64,000 nt of DNA. It comes from Streptomyces macrolidinus. GTDB taxonomy: Bacteria > Actinomycetota > Actinomycetes > Streptomycetales > Streptomycetaceae. Of this stretch, positions 37,326 through 46,277 are shown piece by piece. The notes under the pieces were generated by a model. The model did no database searches. It was not told the DNA's origin and saw nothing but the letters and a program-made list of their open reading frames with translations. Both the position numbers and the translations under genes were made by a program. The DNA lies in the NCBI RefSeq assembly GCF_023887685.1, contig NZ_JAMWMR010000010.1:62001-126000 (forward strand), read 5' to 3'. Numbering within the stretch: position 1 is the first letter of the stretch; every line of letters begins with the position of its first letter.

Positions 37326-39065
37326 GTGACCAGTACCGCGTCCTCCACGGACACCCGGCAAGGCCAGGCCACCGAAGACCAGCAGCCGTCGTGGCAGCAG
37401 CGGCTGCGCGACTTCGGCTACACGGCGCGCCCGGCGAGTGACGTCCGTGACCGGCTGGTGCCGCCGTTCAGCGAGCCGGGTCCCCGGCTGTGGACGGCGA
37501 TCGGACTGCGTCCGGCAGTCGCCGACCGTCTGGTGCGCTGGTCGGCGTGGGGCGGCCCGCTGCTCGTGACCCTGCTGGCCGGGCTGCTGCGGTTCTGGAA
37601 CCTGGGCAGCCCCAAGGCGGTGATATTCGACGAGACGTACTACGCCAAGGACGCCTGGGCGATCGTCCACCACGGGTACGAGGCGAACTGGGCGAAGGAC
37701 GCCAACGACCTGATCATCCAGCACCACGGCCATGTGCCGATCCCCACGGACGCCGCGTACGTGGTGCATCCGCCGGTCGGCAAGTACGTCATCGGGCTCG
37801 GGGAGCTGATCTTCGGCTTCGATCCGTTCGGCTGGCGCTTCATGACGGCGCTGCTCGGCACGCTGTCGGTGCTGCTGCTGTGCCGGATCGGCCGCCGACT
37901 GTTCCGCTCGACGTTCCTGGGCTGCCTGGCCGGCGCGCTGCTGGCGGTGGACGGGCTGCACTTCGTGATGAGCCGCACATCGCTGCTGGACGGCGTGCTC
38001 CAGTTCTTCGTCCTGGCGGCCTTCGGCTGTCTGCTGCTCGACCGGGACCGCAGCCGGGCGAGGCTCGCGGCGGCGCTCCCCGAGGACGCGGACGGCCGGG
38101 TCAGGCCCGACGCCCACACGGCGGACACGACGCGCCTCGGGTGGCGCCCCTGGCGCTGGGCGGCGGGCCTGATGCTGGGCCTCGCCATCGGCACCAAGTG
38201 GAACGGCCTCTACGTCCTGGCCGCGTTCTGTGTGATGACGGTCCTGTGGGACGTGGGCGCGCGCCGGGTCGCGGGCGCCCGCCTCCCGTATCTGACAGTC
38301 CTCAAGCGGGACACCGGCCTCGCGTTCCTCGCGACGGTCCCGGTCGCGCTGGTGACCTACCTCGCCTCCTGGACCGGCTGGCTCCTCTCTCCCACCGACG
38401 GCACCGGCGGCTACTTCCGCGACTGGGCCGCCACCGACGGCAAGGGCGGCTTCTGGTCCTTCCTGCCCGATTGGCTGCGCAGCCTGTGGCACTACGAGCA
38501 CGAGGTCTTCGAGTTCCACGTGGGCCTGTCGTCCCCGCACACGTACCAGTCGAACCCGTGGAGCTGGCTCGTGACGAGCCGCCCGGTCTCGTACTTCTAC
38601 GAGTCCCCCTCCCCCGGCCAGGACGGCTGCCCCGCGAACGCGGGCGGGAAGTGCGCCCGCGAGGTCCTGGCGCTCGGCACCCCGCTGCTGTGGTGGGCGG
38701 CCTGCCTCGCCCTCCTCTACGTCCTGTGGCGCTGGGCGTTCCGCCGCGACTGGCGGGCGGGCGCGATCGCGTGCGGCGTCGCGGCCGGCTATCTGCCCTG
38801 GTTCCTGTACCAGGAACGGACGATCTTCTACTTCTACGCCGTCGTCTTCGTCCCGTTCCTGTGCCTGGCGGTCGCGATGCTGATCGGCGCCGTCCTCGGC
38901 CCACCGAACGCGGACGAACGCCGCCGGGTCGTGGGAGCGGCGGGCGCGGGCGTCCTGGTCCTGCTGATCGCCTGGAACTTCATCTACTTCTGGCCGCTGT
39001 ACACGGGGCGGGCGATCCCGATCGATTCGTGGCGGGCTCGGATGTGGCTGGATACGTGGGTGTAG
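37326..39065 (+). CDS. pmt: Polyprenyl-phosphate-mannose:protein mannosyltransferase
   Basis: A 579-residue membrane glycosyltransferase (GT39) with about 10-11 hydrophobic segments. The catalytic acidic pair is in the first loop, VIFDETYYAKDAWAIVHHGYE, and HPPVGKYVIGLG and MSRTSLLDGVLQFF are family motifs. It attaches mannose from polyprenyl-phosphate-mannose to exported proteins. In S. coelicolor the orthologue glycosylates PstS and is needed for phage phiC31 infection (established knowledge). GTG start, 62 bases from divergent rsmI. It ends at a strong terminator that marks the border of the accessory island. Confidence 0.95.
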   Translation: MTSTASSTDTRQGQATEDQQPSWQQRLRDFGYTARPASDVRDRLVPPFSEPGPRLWTAIGLRPAVADRLVRWSAWGGPLLVTLLAGLLRFWNLGSPKAVIFDETYYAKDAWAIVHHGYEANWAKDANDLIIQHHGHVPIPTDAAYVVHPPVGKYVIGLGELIFGFDPFGWRFMTALLGTLSVLLLCRIGRRLFRSTFLGCLAGALLAVDGLHFVMSRTSLLDGVLQFFVLAAFGCLLLDRDRSRARLAAALPEDADGRVRPDAHTADTTRLGWRPWRWAAGLMLGLAIGTKWNGLYVLAAFCVMTVLWDVGARRVAGARLPYLTVLKRDTGLAFLATVPVALVTYLASWTGWLLSPTDGTGGYFRDWAATDGKGGFWSFLPDWLRSLWHYEHEVFEFHVGLSSPHTYQSNPWSWLVTSRPVSYFYESPSPGQDGCPANAGGKCAREVLALGTPLLWWAACLALLYVLWRWAFRRDWRAGAIACGVAAGYLPWFLYQERTIFYFYAVVFVPFLCLAVAMLIGAVLGPPNADERRRVVGAAGAGVLVLLIAWNFIYFWPLYTGRAIPIDSWRARMWLDTWV

Positions 39066-39081
39066 CCGGGCAGACACCCCG

Positions 39082-39110
39082 GGAGGGTGCGGCCGGGGGC
39101 CGCGCCCTCC
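39082..39110 (+). terminator. Terminator of pmt
   Basis: GGAGGGTGCGGCC (39082-39094) and GGCCGCGCCCTCC (39098-39110) pair over 13 positions (one T-G wobble) around a 3-base loop, then T-rich TTGGTCGTTGTTGG follows. Confidence 0.8.
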
Positions 39111-39209
39111 TTGGTCGTTGTTGGTCGTCAGCGGTTGTCGCGGGCCACTCTCGGACGGCCCCACACTGGCACCTCGGCACTTCCTTCGGGAGGGCGGGAC
39201 TTTCGTTTT

Positions 39210-42200
39210 TCAGTCGGACGCCAAGGTGAGAACCCCTCGAATTTCCGAGGAATCGATAACCGCACCGTCAAGGGTTCTGCAATTAGAGAGGGTCACACTT
39301 TCAAGGTTGCCAAGTCTTGCGAAGGCGTGATGGCCGGAGGGCACAACACAATCGGTCAGATGCAGCCTTGCCAAGGAGGGTGGGGCACTCTTGAGTGCAG
39401 CGAGCCAGGCATTCACGTCGTAGTCGTAAAGCCATAGAGCATTGAGACTGGTCATTCCCGCGAGATCCTCGAAGCCTCGCGATGAGGTACCTCCCTTCGC
39501 TTCCAGTTGCACGGTGCACAGGCCAGAGAAGGTGGTCAGCGGGCTCAGGTCAAAATCTGCCAGGTGAGACAACCAAATTCCACTCAGGCGGGGAAGTGAA
39601 CGCAAGGTGTTCAGGTCCAAGTCCTCGGCGACAGGGAGCCCCAGCCAATTCAATTCCGCGAGTTCTGACAGGACCGATGTTCCTGTTACTCTCCCACTGC
39701 CCATCAGCAAGAGTTGCCTCAGTTTGGGATGACCCCGAAGAACGGAGAGATCCAATCCTTCACGCATGTCGACTACCGATATACGCTGCAGGCCCGACAA
39801 TTCAGCCAGAAAGCTGAATTCCCGTACGGGGTGTTGGATATGGATGTCCGTCAGTGAGCGGAACCGTCTTGCCGCGCGTAGTTGACCAGGATGACTGATC
39901 GACACCTCTCGCCCGGCCAATGGCAGATGCGACAGAACGTCGTCGGCGTAGGAGTCTGCATCGTAGTAGTTCCATGCGCGGATGAGTTCGTTGATGACGG
40001 CATCGCGCTTGTCTCCCACGTACCCCGCCAGCAGTTCGAGGGACTCCTCGCCACCGATCAGCGCCACGGTCCGTACCGTCTGCACTGCGGCCTTCTCGGT
40101 CAACTGTCCCAAGGACCGTGGCAACCAACGCAGCAGGTTGGTCCCCACCGCCGCCAGCGCGGGCGGATCCGTCTGGCGTCGTGGCGGAAGCAACTTGTTC
40201 ACGGCCTCGTCCAGACGGCTCGCGAGCCCGTCCGACACAGAAGGAAGCGTCTCCTGACAGGCTGCCGCCAGCAGCCGTAGCGTGCGCGCGTACCGAGGCT
40301 CCTCTTCGGCACGATCGAGGATCCCACCGAGCAGTTCTTCCCGTTGCCGAGTGTTGGCATGGCCCGCAGCCATGATGATCGTCTCCCGCCACAGATCCAG
40401 ATGCGCGCGGCTGACCAGGTTGCCGATGCGATCCTCTTCCGCGGCTTCCTCGGCGGCGAGGTACTCCTGGAAGGTACGGTGCACGAAGTTCATGCGCCCC
40501 TCGGCAGGGGATCGAAGGAGCCCGGAGCGGTGCCGTAGCTGTTCCAGAACTTGACCGCCGTCCGAAGCATCCAGGTGGCGCATCGCTCTCAGCTTCGCTG
40601 CGACATACCCGGCTCCCCTCTCCAAGTCGATCTCGCTGCGGTTGTTGTCCGACAACCGCCATGCGAGATCCCTCAGTATGACGAGTTTGTCGCCCAAGCT
40701 GAGTTTGCTGTCCACCGCACTTGGAACATTCCGGTCTGCGTCCCGATCGTGGACCAGGGTGTGGAGGGCGTTGCGATACAACTCCATGCGGTCACGCGGA
40801 AGCTGACGTCCCCTGTTCAAATGCATAGCGCACAGCATGGCTGCCAACAGTGGCGTACCCGCCAGTGCTTGGAGATGTGCGCGATCCTTGAGACTGGTGA
40901 GCAGGGACTGCTCGTACTGCGGAAGTTCCTCTACCGAGCAGGGTAGTTCGCCGCCCAGCTCTCTTACGGCGTGGTGCCACTGCCGTACGAACGCCGCCAG
41001 GTCCGGAGGCGTCATCCGGTCCAGGTGAAGGGCTGTGAAGCCTTCACGACGCAACCAGTCCGCGCTGGCCGCCGCAGGCCGTGAGGTGACGACCACCCGT
41101 ACTCCCTCGTACTGCCCCAGGAGCTTGTGGAGCCACTCCCGCACTGCTCGGCGTTCCCGGTCGAGCAGTTCGTCCACGCCATCGATCAGGAGCAGCGCCT
41201 TGCCGTCATTGAGCTGTCGCTCCACCCATCCTCTGGGCATGATTCCGGTAATGTGCCCGGCGATTCCATCGAGCATCGCCTCCGGACTGGGCAGCGTGCG
41301 GCCGCTGTACTCACGCAGTTTGACAAATATAGGGGTGAGTCCGTTCCAGTCGGCCAGCTCGCCTTTGAAAGCTCCACGCGCCGCCGTGACCGCCAGCCAA
41401 CGCAGCATAGTCGTTTTGCCTGAGCCGGCTTCACCCCGCAGCAATACCCGGGACGCACGGCTCAACGCAGCCTCGACCCGCATGCCGGAGCTCTCGCTGC
41501 CAGCTTCTTCCCAGTAGCTCATATCGGGCCTGAGGAGTGGTAGGGAGGAGCGGGCCGTGCGACGGCGCTTCCCATCGTCCCCTGTAGCGCGCAGGCTGAC
41601 GTATGCGACTGACAGCCGTACGCGGGGTGCAGTTGCCTGGTCCGACGTACGGCGAAACAGCTCCACTTCGTCGAGGTCCCTGATGACCAGTTCCAGGTAT
41701 GTACGCCGGAAGGCCGTGTCGTGGTCCGCCCCCTCGGGCGCGAACAGTGAGCGGTCCGGAAGTCGTTCCAGGATTCGTGCTACCTCGGCACCCAACGTGG
41801 TCGTCCGCGCCAGCAACTCCCCCGCTGCCCGCTCCTCGAAGACCGGCAAGCTTCGCACGATACGGACGTAGTACTCGACGCACTCCGCGAGGAGAACCTC
41901 ATACAGGCGGGTCTCCGCCTCGTTCAGGCCGACCGGAGCTCGCACGGAAGCAGCAATGGAGCGGATGAGCGCGGCTGGCTGAGCATCAGCGGCAAGAAGG
42001 GAATCGTCTGAGAGATCCGCCTGGGTGAACGTGTCGGAGACAGCGTCGATCACCGCTTGACGACCGCCTTCCTCCAATCGCTGGAACGCGTGCTTCAGGA
42101 ACGGTTCCAGCCGGTCGAACACCGAGTTGGTGATCTGCTCAAACTGCTGCCTGACCTCGCGCTGGAGACGCAAGCCAGGCACCCGTACCCGGACCAGTTC

Positions 42201-42311
42201 CTCCATCGACAGCAAGCGTTCCTGCTCCCGCTGCTTGCCTCCCAACCACAACCGCCCCGCTGCGTTGGCCACGGTCGTGCCCAGTCGTAACGCCGCCGTC
42301 TCCGCAAGCAT
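39210..42311 (-). CDS. NACHT-type STAND ATPase with N-terminal helical domain and C-terminal leucine-rich repeats
   Basis: A 1033-residue protein built like an animal NLR. Residues 1-240 are helical and without a recognised enzyme, probably a NACHT N-terminal helical domain. The NACHT domain follows, with Walker A LLRGEAGSGKTTMLRWL (about 293-300), Walker B LLLIDGVDELLDRERR with the extended acidic DGVDE (about 377-381), VVVTSRP and the winged-helix region MNFVHRTFQEYLAAEEA. The C-terminus (about 830-1033) has seven or more leucine-rich repeats (LDLSVLRGHPKLRQLLLMG, LNTLRSLPRLSGIWLSHL). Bacterial NACHT proteins defend against phage. AAGGAGGGG lies 6 bases before ATG 42311. Codons use more A/T than core genes, suggesting transfer. 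Confidence 0.88.
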   Translation of the reverse strand: MLAETAALRLGTTVANAAGRLWLGGKQREQERLLSMEELVRVRVPGLRLQREVRQQFEQITNSVFDRLEPFLKHAFQRLEEGGRQAVIDAVSDTFTQADLSDDSLLAADAQPAALIRSIAASVRAPVGLNEAETRLYEVLLAECVEYYVRIVRSLPVFEERAAGELLARTTTLGAEVARILERLPDRSLFAPEGADHDTAFRRTYLELVIRDLDEVELFRRTSDQATAPRVRLSVAYVSLRATGDDGKRRRTARSSLPLLRPDMSYWEEAGSESSGMRVEAALSRASRVLLRGEAGSGKTTMLRWLAVTAARGAFKGELADWNGLTPIFVKLREYSGRTLPSPEAMLDGIAGHITGIMPRGWVERQLNDGKALLLIDGVDELLDRERRAVREWLHKLLGQYEGVRVVVTSRPAAASADWLRREGFTALHLDRMTPPDLAAFVRQWHHAVRELGGELPCSVEELPQYEQSLLTSLKDRAHLQALAGTPLLAAMLCAMHLNRGRQLPRDRMELYRNALHTLVHDRDADRNVPSAVDSKLSLGDKLVILRDLAWRLSDNNRSEIDLERGAGYVAAKLRAMRHLDASDGGQVLEQLRHRSGLLRSPAEGRMNFVHRTFQEYLAAEEAAEEDRIGNLVSRAHLDLWRETIIMAAGHANTRQREELLGGILDRAEEEPRYARTLRLLAAACQETLPSVSDGLASRLDEAVNKLLPPRRQTDPPALAAVGTNLLRWLPRSLGQLTEKAAVQTVRTVALIGGEESLELLAGYVGDKRDAVINELIRAWNYYDADSYADDVLSHLPLAGREVSISHPGQLRAARRFRSLTDIHIQHPVREFSFLAELSGLQRISVVDMREGLDLSVLRGHPKLRQLLLMGSGRVTGTSVLSELAELNWLGLPVAEDLDLNTLRSLPRLSGIWLSHLADFDLSPLTTFSGLCTVQLEAKGGTSSRGFEDLAGMTSLNALWLYDYDVNAWLAALKSAPPSLARLHLTDCVVPSGHHAFARLGNLESVTLSNCRTLDGAVIDSSEIRGVLTLASD

Positions 42312-42539
42312 GGAAAGCCCCTCCTTCACGCCAACCCAGGCATTGTGGCAGCAGGCAACTTGGACGAGGATGCCTTCGCTAACGCTTGCTACCGCGGCAA
42401 GCCACCACCGCGCCAGCCTCAGCTACCTGGCTCAGTCAGGATTACGGCCTTGACCGGAGGCGTCAGTTCTAGTGACTTGCTCGCGTGAGGGGGCCCCGCC
42501 TGACGGCGCAGGGGGAGGGGAAGAGGCGTTCCAGTGGAG

Positions 42540-42905
42540 TCAGTTCAGCGCCTTCTCGATGGCCTCGAAGATGTCGGCGTCGGTCTCCTGCTGCCAGCCG
42601 GGCAGGTCGGGCCAGTCAGCCACGTAGCCAGGCTTCGGGTCCTCGAAGTGTTTGAACATCTGCGCCGTCCAGCATGTCGCGACGAAGCGGCTCTTCTGCT
42701 CCCGGGACAGCCGCGCCGTGGTGCCGCCGCTGATCTCGATGAAGTGACGGACCTGCTCGTAGACGGAGCCCGCTGCCTCGCGCTCCCACTGTGGGGTGTC
42801 GTCCCACGGCGTGACGTAGCCGGCCTTCGGCTCTCCCGGGAAGTGCTGATGGACTCCTGCGATCCAGGCTTCCCGGAACAGTCGTGCACCCTCAGCCTGC
42901 GACAT
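42540..42905 (-). CDS. Small protein with an internally duplicated motif
   Basis: A 121-residue protein containing two copies of one module: KAGYVTPWDDTPQWEREAAG then SVYEQVRHFIE, and KPGYVADWPDLPGWQQETDA then DIFEAIEKALN. Each is preceded by a helix. There are no membrane segments or Cys clusters. I do not recognise the family. GTAGGA precedes ATG 42905. It lies between the XRE regulator (14 bases upstream) and the NACHT gene (228 bases downstream; that gap shows no gene), all on the minus strand. Confidence 0.75.
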   Translation of the reverse strand: MSQAEGARLFREAWIAGVHQHFPGEPKAGYVTPWDDTPQWEREAAGSVYEQVRHFIEISGGTTARLSREQKSRFVATCWTAQMFKHFEDPKPGYVADWPDLPGWQQETDADIFEAIEKALN

Positions 42906-42919
42906 TCCTACCCCTCTCG

Positions 42920-44173
42920 TCACGGCGTGCTCAGAGCGATGATCTCCGCCCCCAGTTCCGCCACGCGGTGGTCGCGGCTCAAGGGGCCGAACTCCTCGCA
43001 CAGGGCTCGGAGTCTACGGGCGACGTACCCGGACCCGGAGGATCGTGCAAGCTCGATGGCTTCCCTGCCGAACTCCACGACCTGGTCGGCGTCCCGCCGC
43101 TTCGCACCGATGACCGCCAGGTCTGTGAGTACTGCACCGCGCCGCCGGTACGACTGCCCGAACGCCAGAGCTGTCTGCTTCAGGGCATCCCGCAGAGCGT
43201 TCTCCGCCAGGTCGAAACGGCCGAGCTGTACGTAGCACGATCCCCGCTCCTCGGCCAGACGCGCGCCGTCGAACCGGAGCCATCCGACATTGACGCTGTC
43301 CGTACCGAGATCGCGAACGGTCTCTGCCCGGTCCATCGCGCGCTCGCACGCGTCCAGTTCGCCGAGCCCTGCGTATGCCTCGGCCTGGACGGAAGCGACC
43401 CACTGCCGGGTCGAGAGGCCGCTGTCCCCGCGGTCGGCCAGTCGCTCGGCCGCGCCAAGCATCTGTGCGGCCTGACGGTAGCGCTGCTCGGACATGTCCA
43501 CGTAGGCGTGACGAACGAGCGCGCAGGCCCACAGGTCGTACACCTCGGCGTCCTTGCTGACCGACGCGGCGAGCGCGTACGAAGCGGCCGCGTCGGAGTA
43601 CCGATTACTGTCGAACGCCACCTCGCCCGCGAGCTGGAAGAGGTCAGCCGCAGCGTTCAACAGAGGTTGCGCACTTCCGCTGTTGCTCGCCAACGCCTCG
43701 TTCAGCGTCGTCAGATGGTCCCGGACGACGGGATAGACGGAGCCCTTGGAACGAGCCAGTTGGTAGACCTGCCAGAGGTGTCTGTTCATGCGTGCGAAGT
43801 CAGCAGGCACTCCCCTGCGGACACCGTCGGTGAGAGCTTCGGCTTCTTCGACCGGCAAGGCGGTCAAGGCCCCGCTGACAGTCAGTATGCGGAGGAACTC
43901 GCGGCGGATCATGTCGTCGGGGTCTCCCGCGTTCAAGGGGTCACTGGGCTGGTGCCCTGCGCTCTCCTGGCCTGCGGCTCGTAGCGGCTTCAGGAGGATG
44001 TCCAGCTCTTGGAGGCTGACTTCGAGGGCAGCGGCCAAGCCCCGTCGCTGAGGCGGCTGAGGAGCGACTTTGCCGCTTTCCCAGCGTCCGACCGTTGTGC
44101 GGTCCACACCAAGTAACTCGGCCAGCTTCTCCTGACTGTAGCCCAGGGCCCTGCGTCGTCCCGCCAGTCCCAT
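42920..44173 (-). CDS. XRE-family regulator with TPR-like sensor region
   Basis: A 417-residue protein. The N-terminal helix-turn-helix (about 1-60) reads LAGRRRALGYSQEKLAELLG, then VDRTTVGRWESGKVAPQP. The remaining 350 residues are helical, with TPR-like repeats (RQWVASVQAEAYAGLGELDA, SCYVQLGRFDLAENALRDAL, YRRRGAVLTDLAVIGAKRRDADQVVEFG), as in regulators that sense peptides or signalling molecules. AGGGGGTGCC precedes ATG 44173; the longer frame is rejected. It is divergent from the radical SAM cassette with a 158-base shared gap, so it probably controls that cassette, and itself. Confidence 0.88.
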   Translation of the reverse strand: MGLAGRRRALGYSQEKLAELLGVDRTTVGRWESGKVAPQPPQRRGLAAALEVSLQELDILLKPLRAAGQESAGHQPSDPLNAGDPDDMIRREFLRILTVSGALTALPVEEAEALTDGVRRGVPADFARMNRHLWQVYQLARSKGSVYPVVRDHLTTLNEALASNSGSAQPLLNAAADLFQLAGEVAFDSNRYSDAAASYALAASVSKDAEVYDLWACALVRHAYVDMSEQRYRQAAQMLGAAERLADRGDSGLSTRQWVASVQAEAYAGLGELDACERAMDRAETVRDLGTDSVNVGWLRFDGARLAEERGSCYVQLGRFDLAENALRDALKQTALAFGQSYRRRGAVLTDLAVIGAKRRDADQVVEFGREAIELARSSGSGYVARRLRALCEEFGPLSRDHRVAELGAEIIALSTP

Positions 44174-44331
44174 GGCACCCCCTCTCCGCAGCCTCAGCCC
44201 CGTCGGCGCTCGTGCACAGACCTGCCTCAAGACTGCCGCATCGATGCCGTGGAGACCGCCGACTCCTGGCGGTTTTCTGGATGTTGCTTCGAACGAGCAG
44301 CGGGATTCGGAATTCACAGAGGAGTTCGTTC

Positions 44332-44919
44332 ATGACCACGCGAGGCGAGGCTCTGGCGCGCGAGCCGGACGGCGATACGCGGGCGCAGAGTCTCGGCGCT
44401 GAGAAGCGAATCCGGATGACGATCAGGGTCTCCCTTGACTCCGGCCGGACTTGGGGTCGAGTGACGGAAGTGCGAGAGGACGAGAATCCGAGAATCCCCG
44501 ACAACCCTCTCGGCTTCCCGTCATGCACGTGCCCGCGCTGCACAGACTGCTCCTCACGCTCCGCTGCCGCCCCCTCGGGCGGAGTCGTGACGCGGTGCAC
44601 TCACTGGCGCCGGGTGCCGCTGGATCTGGCGCAGGAAGCACTGGACAGGTCGGCCACGGATTGCGTCGACAGGGCCGCGCACTGCCAGTTGTCCGCGCAC
44701 CACGACGGTGAGCACTACGGCCTCCTCGGTGACCTCGGCGAGTACGGCACCGCGCTGTGGCTGCGCTGGCGGGAGAGGACCGAAGCGGACCTGGTCGTGT
44801 TGCCGGACTGCCCTGTGGTCGCCCCGGGGCTCGACGGTGACGGCTGCTGCCTGTTCGCCGACCACAGCGAGCAACACACTTGGGAAGACGCTTCGGAGGA
44901 AGCCTCGTGCACAAGCTGA
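44332..44919 (+). CDS. Cys/His-rich protein, first gene of the radical SAM cassette
   Basis: A 195-residue soluble protein of unknown family. The N-terminal third is basic/acidic mixed (RIRMTIRVSLDSGRTWGRVT). Then a cluster CTCPRCTDC appears near residue 70, and two Cys/His motifs follow: HCQLSAHHDGEHYG and CCLFADHSEQHTWE. These look like zinc knuckles. GAGGAG lies before ATG 44332. Its 3' end overlaps the next gene by 13 bases, so translation is coupled. It is divergent from the XRE regulator. A metal-bound partner of the cassette is possible; no enzyme motif is visible. Confidence 0.72.
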   Translation: MTTRGEALAREPDGDTRAQSLGAEKRIRMTIRVSLDSGRTWGRVTEVREDENPRIPDNPLGFPSCTCPRCTDCSSRSAAAPSGGVVTRCTHWRRVPLDLAQEALDRSATDCVDRAAHCQLSAHHDGEHYGLLGDLGEYGTALWLRWRERTEADLVVLPDCPVVAPGLDGDGCCLFADHSEQHTWEDASEEASCTS

Positions 44920-45158
44920 TCACAAGCCCACGCAACCGCACGTTCCTCATCGCCCGCCCCGACTCTTGCGGCGGAATGCAGACCAGGCGCCTTCGCTCTC
45001 CTCGCAACGAGAGCTGTGGGGACTGCGATGGCAGCGGCGCCGACTCGTCCGGTAAGAGCTGCGGCACCTGCAACGGACTCGGTGAGATCCACTGCCGCGT
45101 CGGCCGTCGGAGCTTCCGCACGCCCACCCGCTTCGTGATCCGGAAGGAGGGCCGCTGA
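44907..45158 (+). CDS. CxxCxGxG zinc-finger protein
   Basis: An 83-residue basic protein with two DnaJ-type zinc motifs, CGDCDGSG and CGTCNGLG, in its middle, plus single Cys residues in DSCGG and EIHCRV. The spacing fits a single zinc-binding hairpin pair as in DnaJ or TsaB-like knuckles, but there is no J domain. GGAGGA precedes GTG 44907, within the previous gene. Its stop shares one base with the start of the radical SAM gene (TGATG). It could be a chaperone or peptide-binding partner of the maturase. Confidence 0.75.
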   Translation: MHKLITSPRNRTFLIARPDSCGGMQTRRLRSPRNESCGDCDGSGADSSGKSCGTCNGLGEIHCRVGRRSFRTPTRFVIRKEGR

Positions 45159-46273
45159 TGGCCCACGCGCTGATCGCGTCTCCGTTCCTCGACGGATACC
45201 TTCTCCTCAAGCCCGGGGCGAGGGCGGGCGCCCGCATCCCTGTCGGCCACTACGAGGGCGTTCGGCAGGCGGTCGCCGATGGCGAGGCGCTGCCTGCCTG
45301 GGCGGTGCAGACCGCCGCTGACGTCTGGGGCGTCGACCTGAACGGTCGGCCCGCGCAGGGCACGGTGCTGGTGCGCGAGCCGTCCTCGTACGGCTACTGC
45401 CGTGCCTCCTGGGAGGTCAACCTCGGCTGCAATTTCGGCTGCAAGCACTGCTACCTGGGCGAGCGCCCTTTCTCCGGCCTCGGCTGGGAGGACAAGGTGC
45501 GGCTGCTGGACATCATGCGCGAGGCCGGTGTCCTCTGGCTCCAGATCACCGGCGGTGAGCCCACCATGGACCCGCACTTCCGGGGCGCCTACCGGTACGC
45601 CTGGCAGGCCGGAATGATGCTCACCCTCTCCACCAACGGCTCGCTGCTCTGGCGGCCGGACCTTCTCGAGCTCTTCCGGGACTGCCCGCCCTACCGACTG
45701 GTCGTCAGCATGTACGGGGCGAGCGAGGAGTCCTTCGACACGCTCACCCGGCGCCGTGGCGCGTGGAAGGCGTTCCGGCGCGGCATGGCCGCCGCACGCG
45801 AGGCGGGTCTGCCACTGCGCATCAATGTCGTCGTGACCGAGGACAACGCCTCTGAGGCCGACGAGATGACTGCCCTCGCCAAGGAGTGGAACGTCGAGAA
45901 CCACGCGTACACGAACATGACGCCCACGATCTATGGCGGCGGTGAGCCGCTGCTCGCCCAGTCCGCCGCCCACCTACGACAGCGCAAGCCGTTCGCCGGC
46001 TGCAACGCGGGGCACACCTTTTTCCACGCCGACCCGCACGCCAAGGTGTCGATCTGCAAGGTCGGCCGGGACGAGCAGATCGACCTCATGGCCGAAGGAA
46101 TCAACGGCCTCACCCGGCTCGGCGTCATCGCCGACCGCCTCATGCTTCGCACCGGAGGGTGCGAAGGCTGCGCCCTGTCCGGCACCTGCCGGGTCTGCCG
46201 CCCCCTGGCCAAGCACTACCAGGAGGCGAAGGCGCCGCTGCACAGCTACTGCCAACACGGAGACAAGGAGTGA
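45158..46273 (+). CDS. Radical SAM/SPASM peptide maturase
   Basis: A 371-residue radical SAM enzyme. The cluster motif CxxxCxxC is in NLGCNFGCKHCYLGE (Cys91, Cys95, Cys98), followed by the GGE motif in LQITGGEPTMDP. The C-terminal half has Cys residues FAGCNAGHTFFH, SICKVGRDEQ, GGCEGCALSGTCRVCRP and SYCQHG, a SPASM-type layout for extra FeS clusters. The first 75 residues do not match a clear RRE. SPASM enzymes mature RiPP peptides by forming Cys-to-carbon, carbon-carbon or similar bonds. The 54-residue peptide gene 4 bases downstream is the probable substrate. GGAAGGAGG precedes the ATG. Confidence 0.92.
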   Translation: MAHALIASPFLDGYLLLKPGARAGARIPVGHYEGVRQAVADGEALPAWAVQTAADVWGVDLNGRPAQGTVLVREPSSYGYCRASWEVNLGCNFGCKHCYLGERPFSGLGWEDKVRLLDIMREAGVLWLQITGGEPTMDPHFRGAYRYAWQAGMMLTLSTNGSLLWRPDLLELFRDCPPYRLVVSMYGASEESFDTLTRRRGAWKAFRRGMAAAREAGLPLRINVVVTEDNASEADEMTALAKEWNVENHAYTNMTPTIYGGGEPLLAQSAAHLRQRKPFAGCNAGHTFFHADPHAKVSICKVGRDEQIDLMAEGINGLTRLGVIADRLMLRTGGCEGCALSGTCRVCRPLAKHYQEAKAPLHSYCQHGDKE

Positions 46274-46277
46274 ATGC

